DNA from: Ensifer sp. USDA 6670
GTDB lineage: Bacteria; Pseudomonadota; Alphaproteobacteria; Rhizobiales; Rhizobiaceae
Direction: 5' to 3'
Assembly (NCBI GenBank): GCA_000421085.1
Contig: ATWE01000018.1
Span: forward strand, 33,770 to 97,769
Length of the DNA: 64,000 nt
Position 1 is the first letter of the stretch. Every line of letters begins with the position of its first letter. Below the pieces are notes generated by a model, which saw nothing but the letters and a program-made list of their open reading frames with translations, did not search any database and was not told where the DNA came from. The translations under genes were made by a program, and so were the position numbers. Shown in pieces: positions 1 through 8,612 of this stretch.

Positions 1-646
1 GCACCTCGTCCAGATAGGTCATCGCGCCGTATTTGTCGGCGAGGTCGCAGAATTCCTTGATCGGCGCGATGTCGCCATCCATCGAATAGACGGATTCAAA
101 GGCGATGATCTTTGGCGCGCGCGGATCGGCGGCTGCAAGCTTGGCCTCGAGGTCCGCCACCGAATTGTGCTTGAAGATGACCCGCTCGCATTTCGAGTGG
201 CGGATGCCCTCGATCATCGAAGCGTGGTTGCCGGCATCCGAAAAGACGATAACGCCTGGAATCTTGGAACAGAGCGTCCCGAGTGCGGCCCAGTTCGAAA
301 CGTAACCGGAGGTGAACAGAAGAGCCGATTCCTTGCCGTGCAGATCGGCGAGTTCGCGCTCGAGCAGCACATGGTAATGGTTGGTGCCGGAGATGTTGCG
401 GGTACCGCCGGCGCCGGCGCCGCATTCGTCGATCGCCTTCTTCATCGCCTCGGTGACGATGGGACACTGGCCCATGCCGAGATAGTCGTTCGAGCACCAT
501 ACGGTCACTTCCTGGGCGCCATCGGCCGTGTAGCGCGTCGCCTTGGGGAAGCTGCCGCGATGGCGGGCGAGATCGGCGAAAACCCGGTAACGGCCTTCCT
601 GATGCAGCCCATCCAGCTCGTTTTTGAAGAAACTCTCGAAATCCAT
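1..646 (-). CDS. hemA: 5-aminolevulinate synthase, N-terminal 215 residues (gene runs off the left edge)
   Basis: ALA synthase condenses glycine and succinyl-CoA to 5-aminolevulinate, the first step of haem synthesis in alphaproteobacteria (C4 pathway); it is a PLP enzyme of the cytoplasm. The visible part begins [20 protein letters not shown], the usual rhizobial HemA start, and includes CSNDYLGMG, the glycine-rich [15 protein letters not shown] stretch, [17 protein letters not shown] and, at the edge, YLDEV, whose Asp contacts the PLP ring nitrogen. The catalytic lysine and C-terminal half lie outside the window. Three ATG codons lie in tandem (ending at 652, 649 and 646); 646 is chosen because GGAG sits six bases upstream and it gives the usual N-terminus. 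The gene has its own long leader holding an Fnr/FixK-type site. Confidence 0.96.
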   Translation of the reverse strand, partial: MDFESFFKNELDGLHQEGRYRVFADLARHRGSFPKATRYTADGAQEVTVWCSNDYLGMGQCPIVTEAMKKAIDECGAGAGGTRNISGTNHYHVLLERELADLHGKESALLFTSGYVSNWAALGTLCSKIPGVIVFSDAGNHASMIEGIRHSKCERVIFKHNSVADLEAKLAAADPRAPKIIAFESVYSMDGDIAPIKEFCDLADKYGAMTYLDEV

Positions 647-925
647 CATCATCTCCAGTGCCCTGTCGCCTTTCTTCCTTCAAAGCGATCAGGGGTCAAC
701 CCCGGACAGGCTCCGACGCGCGGGCTGCGGCAAAAGGCCCCTCGGCCCCCAGACCCTGGTCATTCTGCGCGGCACGTGTCGTGCCTGGCAAGCGGGAAAG
801 GCGATGGAAAATGGCGACACATTTTCAAGCCTTTCCGCCGTAATCAGGCTCCACATCAGCACCGGTTCGGTGGCCCAGTTTTGAACTATTCCAAAATAGC
901 TAGCAAAACTTCATTCCCCCGAACA

Positions 926-939
926 TTGATCCAAGTCAA
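926..939. promoter_or_regulatory. Fnr/FixK-type box upstream of hemA
   Basis: TTGAT-CCAA-GTCAA on the plus strand (TTGAC-TTGG-ATCAA towards hemA) matches the anaerobox consensus TTGAT-N4-ATCAA at nine of ten positions. It lies about 280 bases before the hemA start. Control by FixK/FnrN in low oxygen is an inference from the match and from known oxygen control of hemA in alphaproteobacteria. Confidence 0.6.
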
Positions 940-948
940 GCAATTGCG

Positions 949-978
949 AAAAAAGGACGGCCGCTGCCGCCCTTTTTC
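949..978 (-). terminator. Rho-independent terminator of the coxSLM operon
   Basis: Read on the minus strand, just after the coxM stop, a stem AAAAAGGGCGGC / GCCGTCCTTTTTT (one mismatch, four-base loop) ends in a run of T. The flanking A and T runs mean it could work in both directions. Confidence 0.7.
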
Positions 979-996
979 GATACCAAAGTTGGCCTG

Positions 997-1794
997 TCAG
1001 GCGGCCGCCACGGCGCGTTTCGTCATCACCTTGACGAGATTGGCGCGATAGGCCGCGCTTGCATGAATATCGGAAAGCAGGTCGGAATCGTCCACCTTCA
1101 CATTGGTGACGGCCCCCGGCGACCAGTTGGCGGCAAGCGCCGCCTCGAGGTCCCGATGGCGGAAGACGCCGTCCGACCCGGCGCCGGTCACCGCAACGCG
1201 CACGCCGCCATCGGCACGGCGGACGACGAAGACGCCGGTCATCGCATAGCGCGAGGCCGGGTTGGGGAACTTCTGATAGGCAGCTTTCGCCGGCGCTTCG
1301 AAGCGGACGGCGGTGACGATCTCACCGTCTTCGAGCGCCGTTTCGAAGAGACCGGTGAAGAAGTCTTCGGCCTTGACCTCGCGCCTGTCGGTGACGATCA
1401 CCGCGTCGAGCGCCAGCATTGCGGCCGGATAATCGGCAGCCGGATCGTTGTTGGCGATGGAGCCGCCGATCGTACCCATGTGGCGGACATGCGGATCACC
1501 GATGTGGCTGGCAAGCCCGCAAATCGCCGGACAGACCGAGGCGAGTGCGGCGGAGGTCGCGACCTCCTCATGCGTCGTCGCCGCGCCGATCCTTACCGAC
1601 CGGCCGTCGACGGCAATGCCCTTCATCTCGGCAATGTGCCTGAGATCGACAAGGTCGCTCGGGGCGGCGAGCCGCTGCTTCATCGTCGGAATGAGCGTCA
1701 TGCCGCCGGAGAGATATTTGCCTTCCGCGGCGGTTCCCATCAGGTTCGCTGCCTCGGCGACCGAGGAGGCCCGGTGATAAATGGTCTCATACAT
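997..1794 (-). CDS. coxM: FAD-binding medium subunit of a CO-dehydrogenase/xanthine-oxidase family hydroxylase
   Basis: 265 residues, a normal length for the medium (FAD) subunit of heterotrimeric molybdenum hydroxylases, which passes electrons from the iron-sulfur subunit to the acceptor. The family's FAD-binding motifs are visible: AAEGKYLSGGMTLIPTMKQR near residues 23-42 and IGDPHVRHMGTIGGSIANNDPAADYP near 97-122, the TIGGS-type loop. It is the last gene of a three-gene operon, 15 bases after the large subunit, and is followed by a terminator. The substrate is not shown by the sequence; see coxL. Confidence 0.9.
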   Translation of the reverse strand: MYETIYHRASSVAEAANLMGTAAEGKYLSGGMTLIPTMKQRLAAPSDLVDLRHIAEMKGIAVDGRSVRIGAATTHEEVATSAALASVCPAICGLASHIGDPHVRHMGTIGGSIANNDPAADYPAAMLALDAVIVTDRREVKAEDFFTGLFETALEDGEIVTAVRFEAPAKAAYQKFPNPASRYAMTGVFVVRRADGGVRVAVTGAGSDGVFRHRDLEAALAANWSPGAVTNVKVDDSDLLSDIHASAAYRANLVKVMTKRAVAAA

Positions 1795-1809
1795 CTTATG
1801 TCCTCCCGA

Positions 1810-4155
1810 TCAATGTGCGCTGTGCACCGCGGCCCAGACCTTCTGCGGAGTCGCCGGCATGGTGAGCTCGTTGTTACCGATCGCGTCGGTGATGGCGTTG
1901 ATCAGCGCCGGTGGCGAGCCGATCGCGCCCGCCTCGCCGCAGCCCTTGACGCCGAGCGGGTTGCTCGGGCACGGAGTGTTCGAGGTCGTCACCGTGAACG
2001 AAGGCAGGTCGTCGGCGCGCGGCATGGCGTAGTCCATGTAGCTGGCCGTCAGCAGCTGACCGCTCTGGTCGTAATGCACGCCTTCGAGCAGCGCCTGGCC
2101 TATGCCCTGCGCCAGCCCGCCGTGCACCTGGCCCTCGACGATCAGCGGGTTGATGATGTTGCCGAAATCGTCCGCCGCGACGAATTGCACGATCTTCGTC
2201 TGGCCGGTTTCCGGATCCACCTCCACTTCGCAGATATAACAACCGGCCGGGAAGGTGAAGTTGCTCGGATCGTAGAAGGCGCCCTCCTTAAGGCCCGGCT
2301 CCATGCCGGGCGGCAGGTTATGGGCCGTATAGGAAGCCAGCGCCACCTGCGACCACGGGACCGACCTGTCGGTGCCGGCCACCTTGAGCGCGCCGTCCTC
2401 GATGACGATGTCGCCCTCGTCCGCCTCCATCAGGTGGGCCGCAATCTTTTTCGCCTTGGCCTCGACCTTGTCGAGCGCCTTGAAGACGGCCGACATTCCG
2501 ACGGCGCCGGAGCGGGAGCCATAGGTTCCCATGCCCATCTGCACCTTGTCCGTATCGCCATGGACGATATTGACGCTGTCGATCGGCACGCCGAAACGCT
2601 CCGCAACCACCTGGGCGAAGGTCGTTTCGTGCCCCTGGCCGTGGCTGTGCGAGCCGGTCATCACCTCGATCGTGCCCACCGCGTTGACCCTGACCTCGGC
2701 CGATTCCCACAGGCCGACGCCCGCGCCGAGCGAGCCGACGGCGGCGGAAGGCGCCAGCCCGCAGGCTTCGATATAGCAGCTCATGCCGATGCCGCGCTTC
2801 ATTCCCCGCCGCTCGGCCTCCGCCTTGCGCGCGGCGAAACCGTCCCAGTCGGCCGCCTCCATCGCCCCCTTGAGCGACGCTTCGTAATCGCCCGCATCGT
2901 AGTTCATGATCACCGGCGTCTGATGGGGGAAGGTGCGGATGAAGTTGATGCGCCTGAGTTCCGCGGGGGAAACGCCGAGCTCGCGGGCAGCCGTCTCGAT
3001 CGTGCGCTCCAGAAGGTAGGTGGCTTCCGGACGCCCGGCGCCGCGATAGGCGTCGACCGGCGCGGTATTGGTATAGACGGTGCGGACATTGGCGTGAATC
3101 GCCGGGATCGCATATTGCCCGGAGAGGAGCGTCGCATAGAGATAGGTCGGCACGCAGGAGGAGAAGAGAGACATATAGGCGCCGAGATTGGCGATGGTGT
3201 CGACCTTGAGCGCGGTGATCCGGTTGTTGCTGTCGAAGGCCATCTTCACCGTCGACACATGGTCGCGGCCGTGCGCGTCCGTCAGGAAGGCCTCGGTGCG
3301 GTCCGCGGTCCATTTCACCGGCACGCCGGTGCGCTTCGAGGCCCAGAGACAGACGATCTCTTCCGGATAAATGAAGATCTTCGACCCGAAGCCACCACCG
3401 ACGTCTGGAGCGATCACCCTGAGCTTGTTCTCCGGCGCGACATTGTAGAAGGCACTCATCACCAGCCGGGCAAGATGAGGGTTCTGGCTGGTGGTATAGC
3501 AGGTGAAATGGTCGTCGCCGGCATCATAGATCCCGAGCGTCGCGCGCGGCTCCATGGCATTCGGCGACAGACGGTTGTTGATGATCTTCAGTTCCGTGAC
3601 GTGCGCCGCCGCAGCGATCGCCTGGTCGGCCGCGCCCGCGTCGCCAAGCTCCCAATCGAAGATCAGATTGCCCGGCGCTTCCGGATGGATCTGCGGCTCG
3701 CCCTCGCTGAGTGCCTGGAGCGTATCGGTGACGACCGGCAGGGTTTCGTAATCCACGACCACCGCCTCCGCCGCGTCGCGGGCTTGCGCAACACTGTCGG
3801 CGACGACGATCGCCACCGCGTCGCCGACATAGCGCACGGTCTCGTGGGCAAGCGGCCGCCAGGCGCCCATGCGCATCGGGGAGCCGTCCTTCGAGTGGAT
3901 CATCCAGCCACAGATGAGATTGCCGATCCCATCCGCCAGCAGTTGCTTGCCGTCGAGCACGTCGATCACGCCGGGCATGGACTTGGCCGACGTTGCGTCG
4001 ATGCTCCTGATGGTCGCATGCGCATGCGGGCTGCGCACGAAAACCGCATATTTCATGCCGGGCACGACCATATCGTCCGTATAGCGCCCCTTGCCGGTCA
4101 GGAAGCGCTTGTCTTCCTTGCGCGCCACCCGCGCGCCGATGCCTTCAACGCCCAT
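1810..4155 (-). CDS. coxL: Molybdopterin large subunit, form II (CoxL-like) aerobic CO-dehydrogenase family
   Basis: 781 residues, the expected size of the large subunit that binds Mo-molybdopterin cytosine dinucleotide. The active-site loop reads VDAYRGAGRPEA, the form II signature AYRGAGR; proven form I CO dehydrogenases have AYXCSFR with the cysteine that binds copper. The conserved base glutamate is in KGCGEAGAIGSPP near the C-terminus, and DVGGGFGSK is also present. Form II enzymes are often annotated as CO dehydrogenase, but CO oxidation is not secure for them and other aromatic or aldehyde substrates are possible. It lies between coxS and coxM on the minus strand, with about 100 bases separating it from coxS. 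No maturation genes (coxDEFG) are adjacent. Confidence 0.9.
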   Translation of the reverse strand: MGVEGIGARVARKEDKRFLTGKGRYTDDMVVPGMKYAVFVRSPHAHATIRSIDATSAKSMPGVIDVLDGKQLLADGIGNLICGWMIHSKDGSPMRMGAWRPLAHETVRYVGDAVAIVVADSVAQARDAAEAVVVDYETLPVVTDTLQALSEGEPQIHPEAPGNLIFDWELGDAGAADQAIAAAAHVTELKIINNRLSPNAMEPRATLGIYDAGDDHFTCYTTSQNPHLARLVMSAFYNVAPENKLRVIAPDVGGGFGSKIFIYPEEIVCLWASKRTGVPVKWTADRTEAFLTDAHGRDHVSTVKMAFDSNNRITALKVDTIANLGAYMSLFSSCVPTYLYATLLSGQYAIPAIHANVRTVYTNTAPVDAYRGAGRPEATYLLERTIETAARELGVSPAELRRINFIRTFPHQTPVIMNYDAGDYEASLKGAMEAADWDGFAARKAEAERRGMKRGIGMSCYIEACGLAPSAAVGSLGAGVGLWESAEVRVNAVGTIEVMTGSHSHGQGHETTFAQVVAERFGVPIDSVNIVHGDTDKVQMGMGTYGSRSGAVGMSAVFKALDKVEAKAKKIAAHLMEADEGDIVIEDGALKVAGTDRSVPWSQVALASYTAHNLPPGMEPGLKEGAFYDPSNFTFPAGCYICEVEVDPETGQTKIVQFVAADDFGNIINPLIVEGQVHGGLAQGIGQALLEGVHYDQSGQLLTASYMDYAMPRADDLPSFTVTTSNTPCPSNPLGVKGCGEAGAIGSPPALINAITDAIGNNELTMPATPQKVWAAVHSAH

Positions 4156-4256
4156 TGCCTATCTCCTCCCGAAGTCCTGCAACGCATTTCCGCTTGAGCG
4201 GAACGACGAAAATCGCGTGCGATGCTCCGTCAGCATCGCGCTCCCTTTGGGTTTCC

Positions 4257-4745
4257 TCATTCTGCCGCCTGGCGAACGCCGCCCGTCTCGGCCGCGGCGG
4301 CCAGGATCGCCTGGACGATGTTGTGATAGCCGGTGCAGCGACAGATGTTGCCTTCCAGTTCGGCGCGTACCGTCGCCTCGTCAAGATTGCCGCCATGTCG
4401 ACGGATCATGTCGACGGCGGTCATGACCATTCCGGGCGTGCAGAAGCCGCATTGCAGTCCGTGATGCGTCTTGAAAGCTGCCTGGACCGGGTGAAGCTCG
4501 CCGTTCGACGCCAGGCCCTCGATCGTCGTGATCGACGAACCGGCCGCCTGGGCGGCAAGGATGGAACAGCTTTTCACCGATTGCCCGTCCATGTGAACGA
4601 CGCAAGCGCCGCACTGCGTCGTGTCGCAGCCGACATGCGTCCCGGTCAGGCCGAGATTTTCGCGGATAAAGTGCACCAGCAGCGTTCGGTCGTCGCAGGT
4701 ACCACTTACCTGGCGGCCGTTGACCGTCATCGTTAGTTTCGCCAT
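4257..4745 (-). CDS. coxS: [2Fe-2S] small subunit of the form II molybdenum hydroxylase
   Basis: 162 residues, the standard two-domain iron-sulfur subunit. The N-terminal plant-type ferredoxin domain carries [21 protein letters not shown]; the C-terminal helical domain carries CGFCTPGM and CRCTGY, which bind the second [2Fe-2S] cluster. The subunit moves electrons from the Mo site to FAD. The start is supported by CGGAGGAG four bases before the ATG. It is the first gene of the coxSLM operon, so the promoter should lie in 4746-5168. Confidence 0.93.
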   Translation of the reverse strand: MAKLTMTVNGRQVSGTCDDRTLLVHFIRENLGLTGTHVGCDTTQCGACVVHMDGQSVKSCSILAAQAAGSSITTIEGLASNGELHPVQAAFKTHHGLQCGFCTPGMVMTAVDMIRRHGGNLDEATVRAELEGNICRCTGYHNIVQAILAAAAETGGVRQAAE

Positions 4746-5168
4746 TTCGCTCCTCCGGGTCGGTCCAGAGTCGAGCGTGGCTTCAAATCGGGTGAGATGC
4801 GTTCACGCGACTCGAAGTACGCGCCGACCGATATCGATTGCCCTTCCGCCAGCGGTCCGCTCCTCCCGAGCCCGCGTGGCGACGTTGTAACATTTGTCTT
4901 TTTTTCGGGCTGCCGCAACCGTTTCGCGCCACAAGCAGCAAAAAAATGCGGGCGCGTATGTAACGCCGGAAACCGCGCCTTCATGTTCCGTTCAGGAAAG
5001 ATCGCATTATGTTGCATAAGAACGATCTCGCCGTATCCGTGCATTTTCCTCGGGGGCGGGTTATGTTCCGAATGCAAGTTCAAGTGGAGGGCCGCGGTTC
5101 GCACCCTCCCATCACAATGGGACGGGCGAGGCGGCACGCTGAGAACCGTCGAAATCGGAGAGGACATC
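4746..5168. other. Divergent intergenic region between coxS and a small lipoprotein gene
   Basis: 423 bases without a gene I can support. It must hold the promoters of coxS (leftward) and of the lipoprotein (rightward). A T-rich run sits at 4898-4906 and an A-rich run at 4941-4947. A palindromic CTTATGCAACATAA-like sequence lies near 5008-5021. I could not assign a regulator. Confidence 0.4.
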
Positions 5169-5420
5169 ATGAAGAAAGCCATCGCGCTTGTGTTGGTCGC
5201 CCTGTCGGTCGCGAGCTGCACGCAAACCGAGAAGGGTGCCGGCATCGGCGCCGTATCGGGGGCAATCATCGGGGGCGCGGTCACCGGTGACGTACGCGGC
5301 GCAGCCGTCGGCGCGGCGATTGGCGGCGTATCCGGCGCCGTTATCGGCCACGTAACCGACCAGCCGGGCCAGTGCTACTACCGCGACCGCTACGGCCGCC
5401 GCTACATCGACCGCTGCTGA
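5169..5420 (+). CDS. Small glycine-zipper lipoprotein
   Basis: 83 residues. The first 16 residues (MKKAIALVLVALSVAS) form a lipoprotein signal with the acylated Cys at 17 (VASC). Residues 23-63 are a glycine-zipper segment made of GAGIGAVSGAIIGG and GAAVGAAIGGVSGAVIG, as in the Rick_17kDa_Anti / OsmB-like lipoproteins of alphaproteobacteria. The tail is Tyr/Arg-rich (YYRDRYGRRYIDRC) with two Cys. The likely place is the periplasmic face of a membrane; the role is unknown, possibly envelope stress or stability. AGGA precedes the ATG and a strong terminator follows at 5443. Confidence 0.85.
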   Translation: MKKAIALVLVALSVASCTQTEKGAGIGAVSGAIIGGAVTGDVRGAAVGAAIGGVSGAVIGHVTDQPGQCYYRDRYGRRYIDRC

Positions 5421-5442
5421 TTGCCGCAACGGCCGGATCGAC

Positions 5443-5464
5443 GGCCCCGGAACGATCCGGGGCC
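5443..5464 (+). terminator. Terminator hairpin after the lipoprotein gene
   Basis: GGCCCCGGA-ACGA-TCCGGGGCC, a perfect nine-pair stem with a tetraloop, 22 bases after the stop. Only a weak T run follows. It lies between convergent genes and may serve both. Confidence 0.65.
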
Positions 5465-5496
5465 TTCATGTCCGTCAGAATGTTCCCGAAGGGCCG

Positions 5497-7263
5497 CTAT
5501 TGCGCTGCGATTTCGTTCGCCGATCCGCCCTTCGCTCCCGCTTTGACAAGCCCGTCGCTGAGGTGTTGCAGGTCGGATTCCTGGACATAATGCTGCGTGG
5601 CGCGAAAGGCGTCGAGGTCGAAATCCGGGGCGAGCGCCCGGACCTTCTCCATATGCGCATGAGCCGCGATGTCATCCCCGAGCCAGCCGTAGCAGGCCGC
5701 GACGAATGCATGCTGAACGTGGTCCAGCACCGAGAGGTGCATGAAGGCCTCGATCGCCTCTCCATACTGCCGGGCGGCGAAATGGGCCTTGCCGAGATGG
5801 CTCCAGAAGCGCTCTGGATGATGGGGGTTGAGCTGCATGGCCTTGCGAATCCACTCCACCCCCTCTTCCGGTCGTCCCAGCCAGGTCAGCAGTTCGCCCT
5901 GCTGGACCACCACCAGGTCGTAATTGGGATTGAGGGAAAGGGCACGCTCCTGATGGTAGCGCGCTGTCGTCAGCGCATTGTTGTTCACGTTCACCGCCGC
6001 GAGGATGCGATGCACGTCGGCGTCGTTGTCGTCGAGCGCCAGCGCCCGGTCCAGCTCCGCAACGATCTCGGCCCAGACCGCATCCTTGTCTTCGCACCAG
6101 CCGTGGACCCAGGCTTGCCCGAGGATGCAGGCCCGCCAGGCATGGGCATGCGCATAGCCGGGATCGAGCGCGACAGCCCTGTCGATGAGGGCCTGGGCCT
6201 GCTCGTTGTCCGCCACCGTGCTCCGGTGATGCAGCACCTTTGCGGCAAGGGCACATTCGTATGCGGCCATATTCGCCGGCTTCGTGCGGGCGAGCAGGTC
6301 CCGTTGCGCGGCCTCGACGCGCCCCGGAAGCGTTGCCGCTATCGCCGCCGTCACCTCGTCCTGGATGGCGAAGATGTCGTCCAGTCTCCGGTCGTATTTG
6401 TCGGCCCAGATATGGGCATCGTTGACCGCGTCGATGAGCTGGACCGTCACGCGCACCCGGTCGCCGATCTTGCGCACGCTGCCCTCCACCAGATATTGCG
6501 CTCCAAGCTTCTCGGCCGCCTCACGCACGTTTACCGGCTGGTTCTTGTAGACGAAGCTGGAGTTGCGCGAGATGACGAACAATTCGTGCCGGCGGGACAG
6601 CTCGGTGATGATGTCCTCCGTCAGGCCGTCCGCGAAAAACTCCTGATCGGGATCGCCGCTCATATTGTCGAACGGCAGCACCACGATCGAGGGTTTGGAA
6701 ATGGCGCGCGGCGCATCCGTGGCCTCCGGGAAGGCCGGCAGGACAGGCGCCTCGATCCCGACTCGGAAGAGATGGATCGGGCGGCTGATATTCTTCAGCA
6801 TCTTCTCGCCCAGATCCTCGATGGGGACATCGATCCGGTCGGCGACCTGCGTCGCCACCGCAGCCGTCACGCAGATGCCGCCCACATCGGCCAGCTGCTC
6901 GATACGGGCGGCGATGTTCACGCCGTCGCCGAAGATGTCGTCCTCCTCGAAGATGATGTCGCCGAGATTGATGCCGATCCTGAATTCGATCCGCCGATCC
7001 TGCGCCACGTCGGCATTGCGCCGCTTCATGCGACTCTGGATCTCGACGGCGCATTTTACCGCGTCGGTCACGCTCTGGAATTCGACCAGCATGCCGTCGC
7101 CCGTGGTCTTGATGAGGTGGCCCTTGTTCTTTGCTATTGCGGGATCGATCAGCTCTATCCGGTGAGTCCTGAGGCGGGCGACCGTGCCCGCTTCATCGGC
7201 CTCCATCAGGCGGCTATAGCCTGCCATATCGGCTGCCAGTACTGCGGCTAGTCTCTGTTCCAT
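5497..7263 (-). CDS. Class III adenylate/guanylate cyclase with TolB-like and TPR regions
   Basis: About 588 residues. Residues 1-175 are a class III cyclase domain starting MEQRLAAVLAADMAGYSRLM, with the metal-binding Asp in AADMAGYS, TTGDGMLVEF, and the FRIGINLGDI...FGDGVNIAARIE block. Residues about 200-330 resemble the TolB-like domain found after such cyclases (IVVLPFDNMSGDPDQEFFADGLTEDI, YLVEGSVRK), and the C-terminal half is TPR-like repeats (ALDPGYAHAHAWRA, ALDDNDADVHRILA, LNPNYDLVVVQQGELL). No signal peptide or membrane segment was seen. Sinorhizobia carry many such cyclases making cAMP or cGMP. The chosen start lacks a clear SD; a GTG at 7293 with GGAAG before it would add ten residues. 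Confidence 0.88.
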   Translation of the reverse strand: MEQRLAAVLAADMAGYSRLMEADEAGTVARLRTHRIELIDPAIAKNKGHLIKTTGDGMLVEFQSVTDAVKCAVEIQSRMKRRNADVAQDRRIEFRIGINLGDIIFEEDDIFGDGVNIAARIEQLADVGGICVTAAVATQVADRIDVPIEDLGEKMLKNISRPIHLFRVGIEAPVLPAFPEATDAPRAISKPSIVVLPFDNMSGDPDQEFFADGLTEDIITELSRRHELFVISRNSSFVYKNQPVNVREAAEKLGAQYLVEGSVRKIGDRVRVTVQLIDAVNDAHIWADKYDRRLDDIFAIQDEVTAAIAATLPGRVEAAQRDLLARTKPANMAAYECALAAKVLHHRSTVADNEQAQALIDRAVALDPGYAHAHAWRACILGQAWVHGWCEDKDAVWAEIVAELDRALALDDNDADVHRILAAVNVNNNALTTARYHQERALSLNPNYDLVVVQQGELLTWLGRPEEGVEWIRKAMQLNPHHPERFWSHLGKAHFAARQYGEAIEAFMHLSVLDHVQHAFVAACYGWLGDDIAAHAHMEKVRALAPDFDLDAFRATQHYVQESDLQHLSDGLVKAGAKGGSANEIAAQ

Positions 7264-7468
7264 CGGTTTGCCAACAAATATTCGCGGGAGCACCTTCTTC
7301 CGGACTGCCGGGTCAAGCGGTCCGGAGCGATTCTATCGCACCCCGATGTGATCGCCTATCTAATTTAGCATGCACTTGAAAAGAAGCTGCCGGAGTGGCC
7401 ACCGACAGGCATGGAACCATCGCATGCGCTCATTGTTCGGCACCGGTCAGCGCATGAAAGGTGCTCCT

Positions 7469-8344
7469 ATGATCAATTCGCCGGATTTCGTGAAACACCG
7501 CTTCCTCGATCTGGACGGCCTCCGGGTCTTCTATCGGGAAGCCGGACCGCCGGACGCGCCGATCGTGCTCCTTCCCCACGGCTACCCGTGCTCATCCTAC
7601 GAGTTTCGCAATTTCATGCCGCGGCTGGCCGACCGGTGGAGGCTTGTCGCTCCGGACTTCCCTGGATCCGGATACAGCGACACGCCGGACGACTTTGCCT
7701 ATGGCTTCGACGGCTTCGCAGATTTTCTCGAGGCCTTCATCCGGCGCCTGGGCCTCGATCGTTTCGCACTTTACCTACATGACTTCGGCTCTCAGATCGG
7801 CCTTCGGCTGGCCATTCGCCGGCCGGAGCGGATTTCCGCACTGATCATCCAAAATGGCGACATCTACGAGGATGAGCTCGGACCTAAATACGCACCATTG
7901 CAGGAGTATTTCCGCAATCCCACGCCGGAGGGCCGGACCAAACTCGGCGAAGCCGTAAGCGAGGAAGGATACCGCGACGAGTTCCTCAACGACGTCCGGC
8001 CAGAGCTTGCCGAGCTGATTTCTCCCGACCTCTGGAAGCTCCATTGGTCACTGACGACGGCCAAGCGGCGTGAGATCGCCATAGACGTGATCGCGGGGCT
8101 GCGGGAGAATCTCGCCTGGTTCGATCGCTACCAGAGTTACTTGCGCGAACATCGGCCGCCGACGCTGATCGTCTGGGGCCCGCAGGACGGCTACATGCCC
8201 GAAGGCTCCGCCCGAGCCTATCTCCGCGACCTGCCGGATGCCGAGCTGCATCTCATCGACGGAGGCCATTGGTTGCTGGAGACCAACCTTTCCGAGGTCG
8301 TCTCCCTTTGCCGAGATTTCCTCTCGCGCGCGTCGGCGAAATGA
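7469..8344 (+). CDS. Alpha/beta hydrolase (haloalkane dehalogenase / epoxide hydrolase type)
   Basis: 291 residues. The oxyanion motif HGYPCSS is near residue 36. The nucleophile elbow reads YLHDFGSQIG, so the nucleophile is Asp, as in haloalkane dehalogenases and epoxide hydrolases, not the Ser of esterases. The catalytic His is in GGHWLLETN near the C-terminus, with a possible acid in WGPQDGYMP. The substrate cannot be told from the sequence. The start at 7469 is preceded by AAAGG seven bases upstream; an in-frame ATG at 7454 is the alternative. It stands alone between a leftward cyclase gene and tamA. Confidence 0.85.
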   Translation: MINSPDFVKHRFLDLDGLRVFYREAGPPDAPIVLLPHGYPCSSYEFRNFMPRLADRWRLVAPDFPGSGYSDTPDDFAYGFDGFADFLEAFIRRLGLDRFALYLHDFGSQIGLRLAIRRPERISALIIQNGDIYEDELGPKYAPLQEYFRNPTPEGRTKLGEAVSEEGYRDEFLNDVRPELAELISPDLWKLHWSLTTAKRREIAIDVIAGLRENLAWFDRYQSYLREHRPPTLIVWGPQDGYMPEGSARAYLRDLPDAELHLIDGGHWLLETNLSEVVSLCRDFLSRASAK

Positions 8345-8612
8345 GACCCTCGCTTCCACCGGTCGTTACTTGAGCTGACCGTCGATACGGGCTCGCTTTG
8401 TGGCAGAAGCCGCTTACGCCGTATAGGTGAAAGCATATTCGTTGTGCCTGAAGCACCACAGGCGGAGTCCTTTCTGCCAAAAAATCGTCTTCGAATCGCC
8501 GCTTCGGGGTGGATGCGGCGAGCGGTCATCGTTAACAGATGGAAAACTATGTCCTGCTAGCGTGGCCGACGCCGCGTATGCAGGCAGTTGGTACAGAGTC
8601 GCCTGAAACGGG

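Larger units (their letters stand above)
647..996. other. hemA leader / hemA-coxM intergenic region
   Basis: This 350-base gap holds no convincing gene. It contains the terminator of the cox operon (949-978), an Fnr/FixK-type box (926-939), and an AT-richer stretch around 885-915 where a hemA promoter could sit. The hemA leader would be long (about 250 bases) if transcription starts near that stretch. S. meliloti hemA has been reported to have two promoters, which would fit a leader of this length. Confidence 0.6.

Noticed and set aside
1063..4197. A 1044-codon open frame on the plus strand opposite coxL and coxM
   Set aside because: It runs antisense to three clear molybdenum-hydroxylase genes, has the Arg/His/Asp-rich make-up of a shadow frame in high-GC DNA, and shows no known motif.
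1810..4745. Calling the cox operon a proven aerobic carbon monoxide dehydrogenase
   Set aside because: The active-site loop is the form II AYRGAGR type, for which CO oxidation is not secure.
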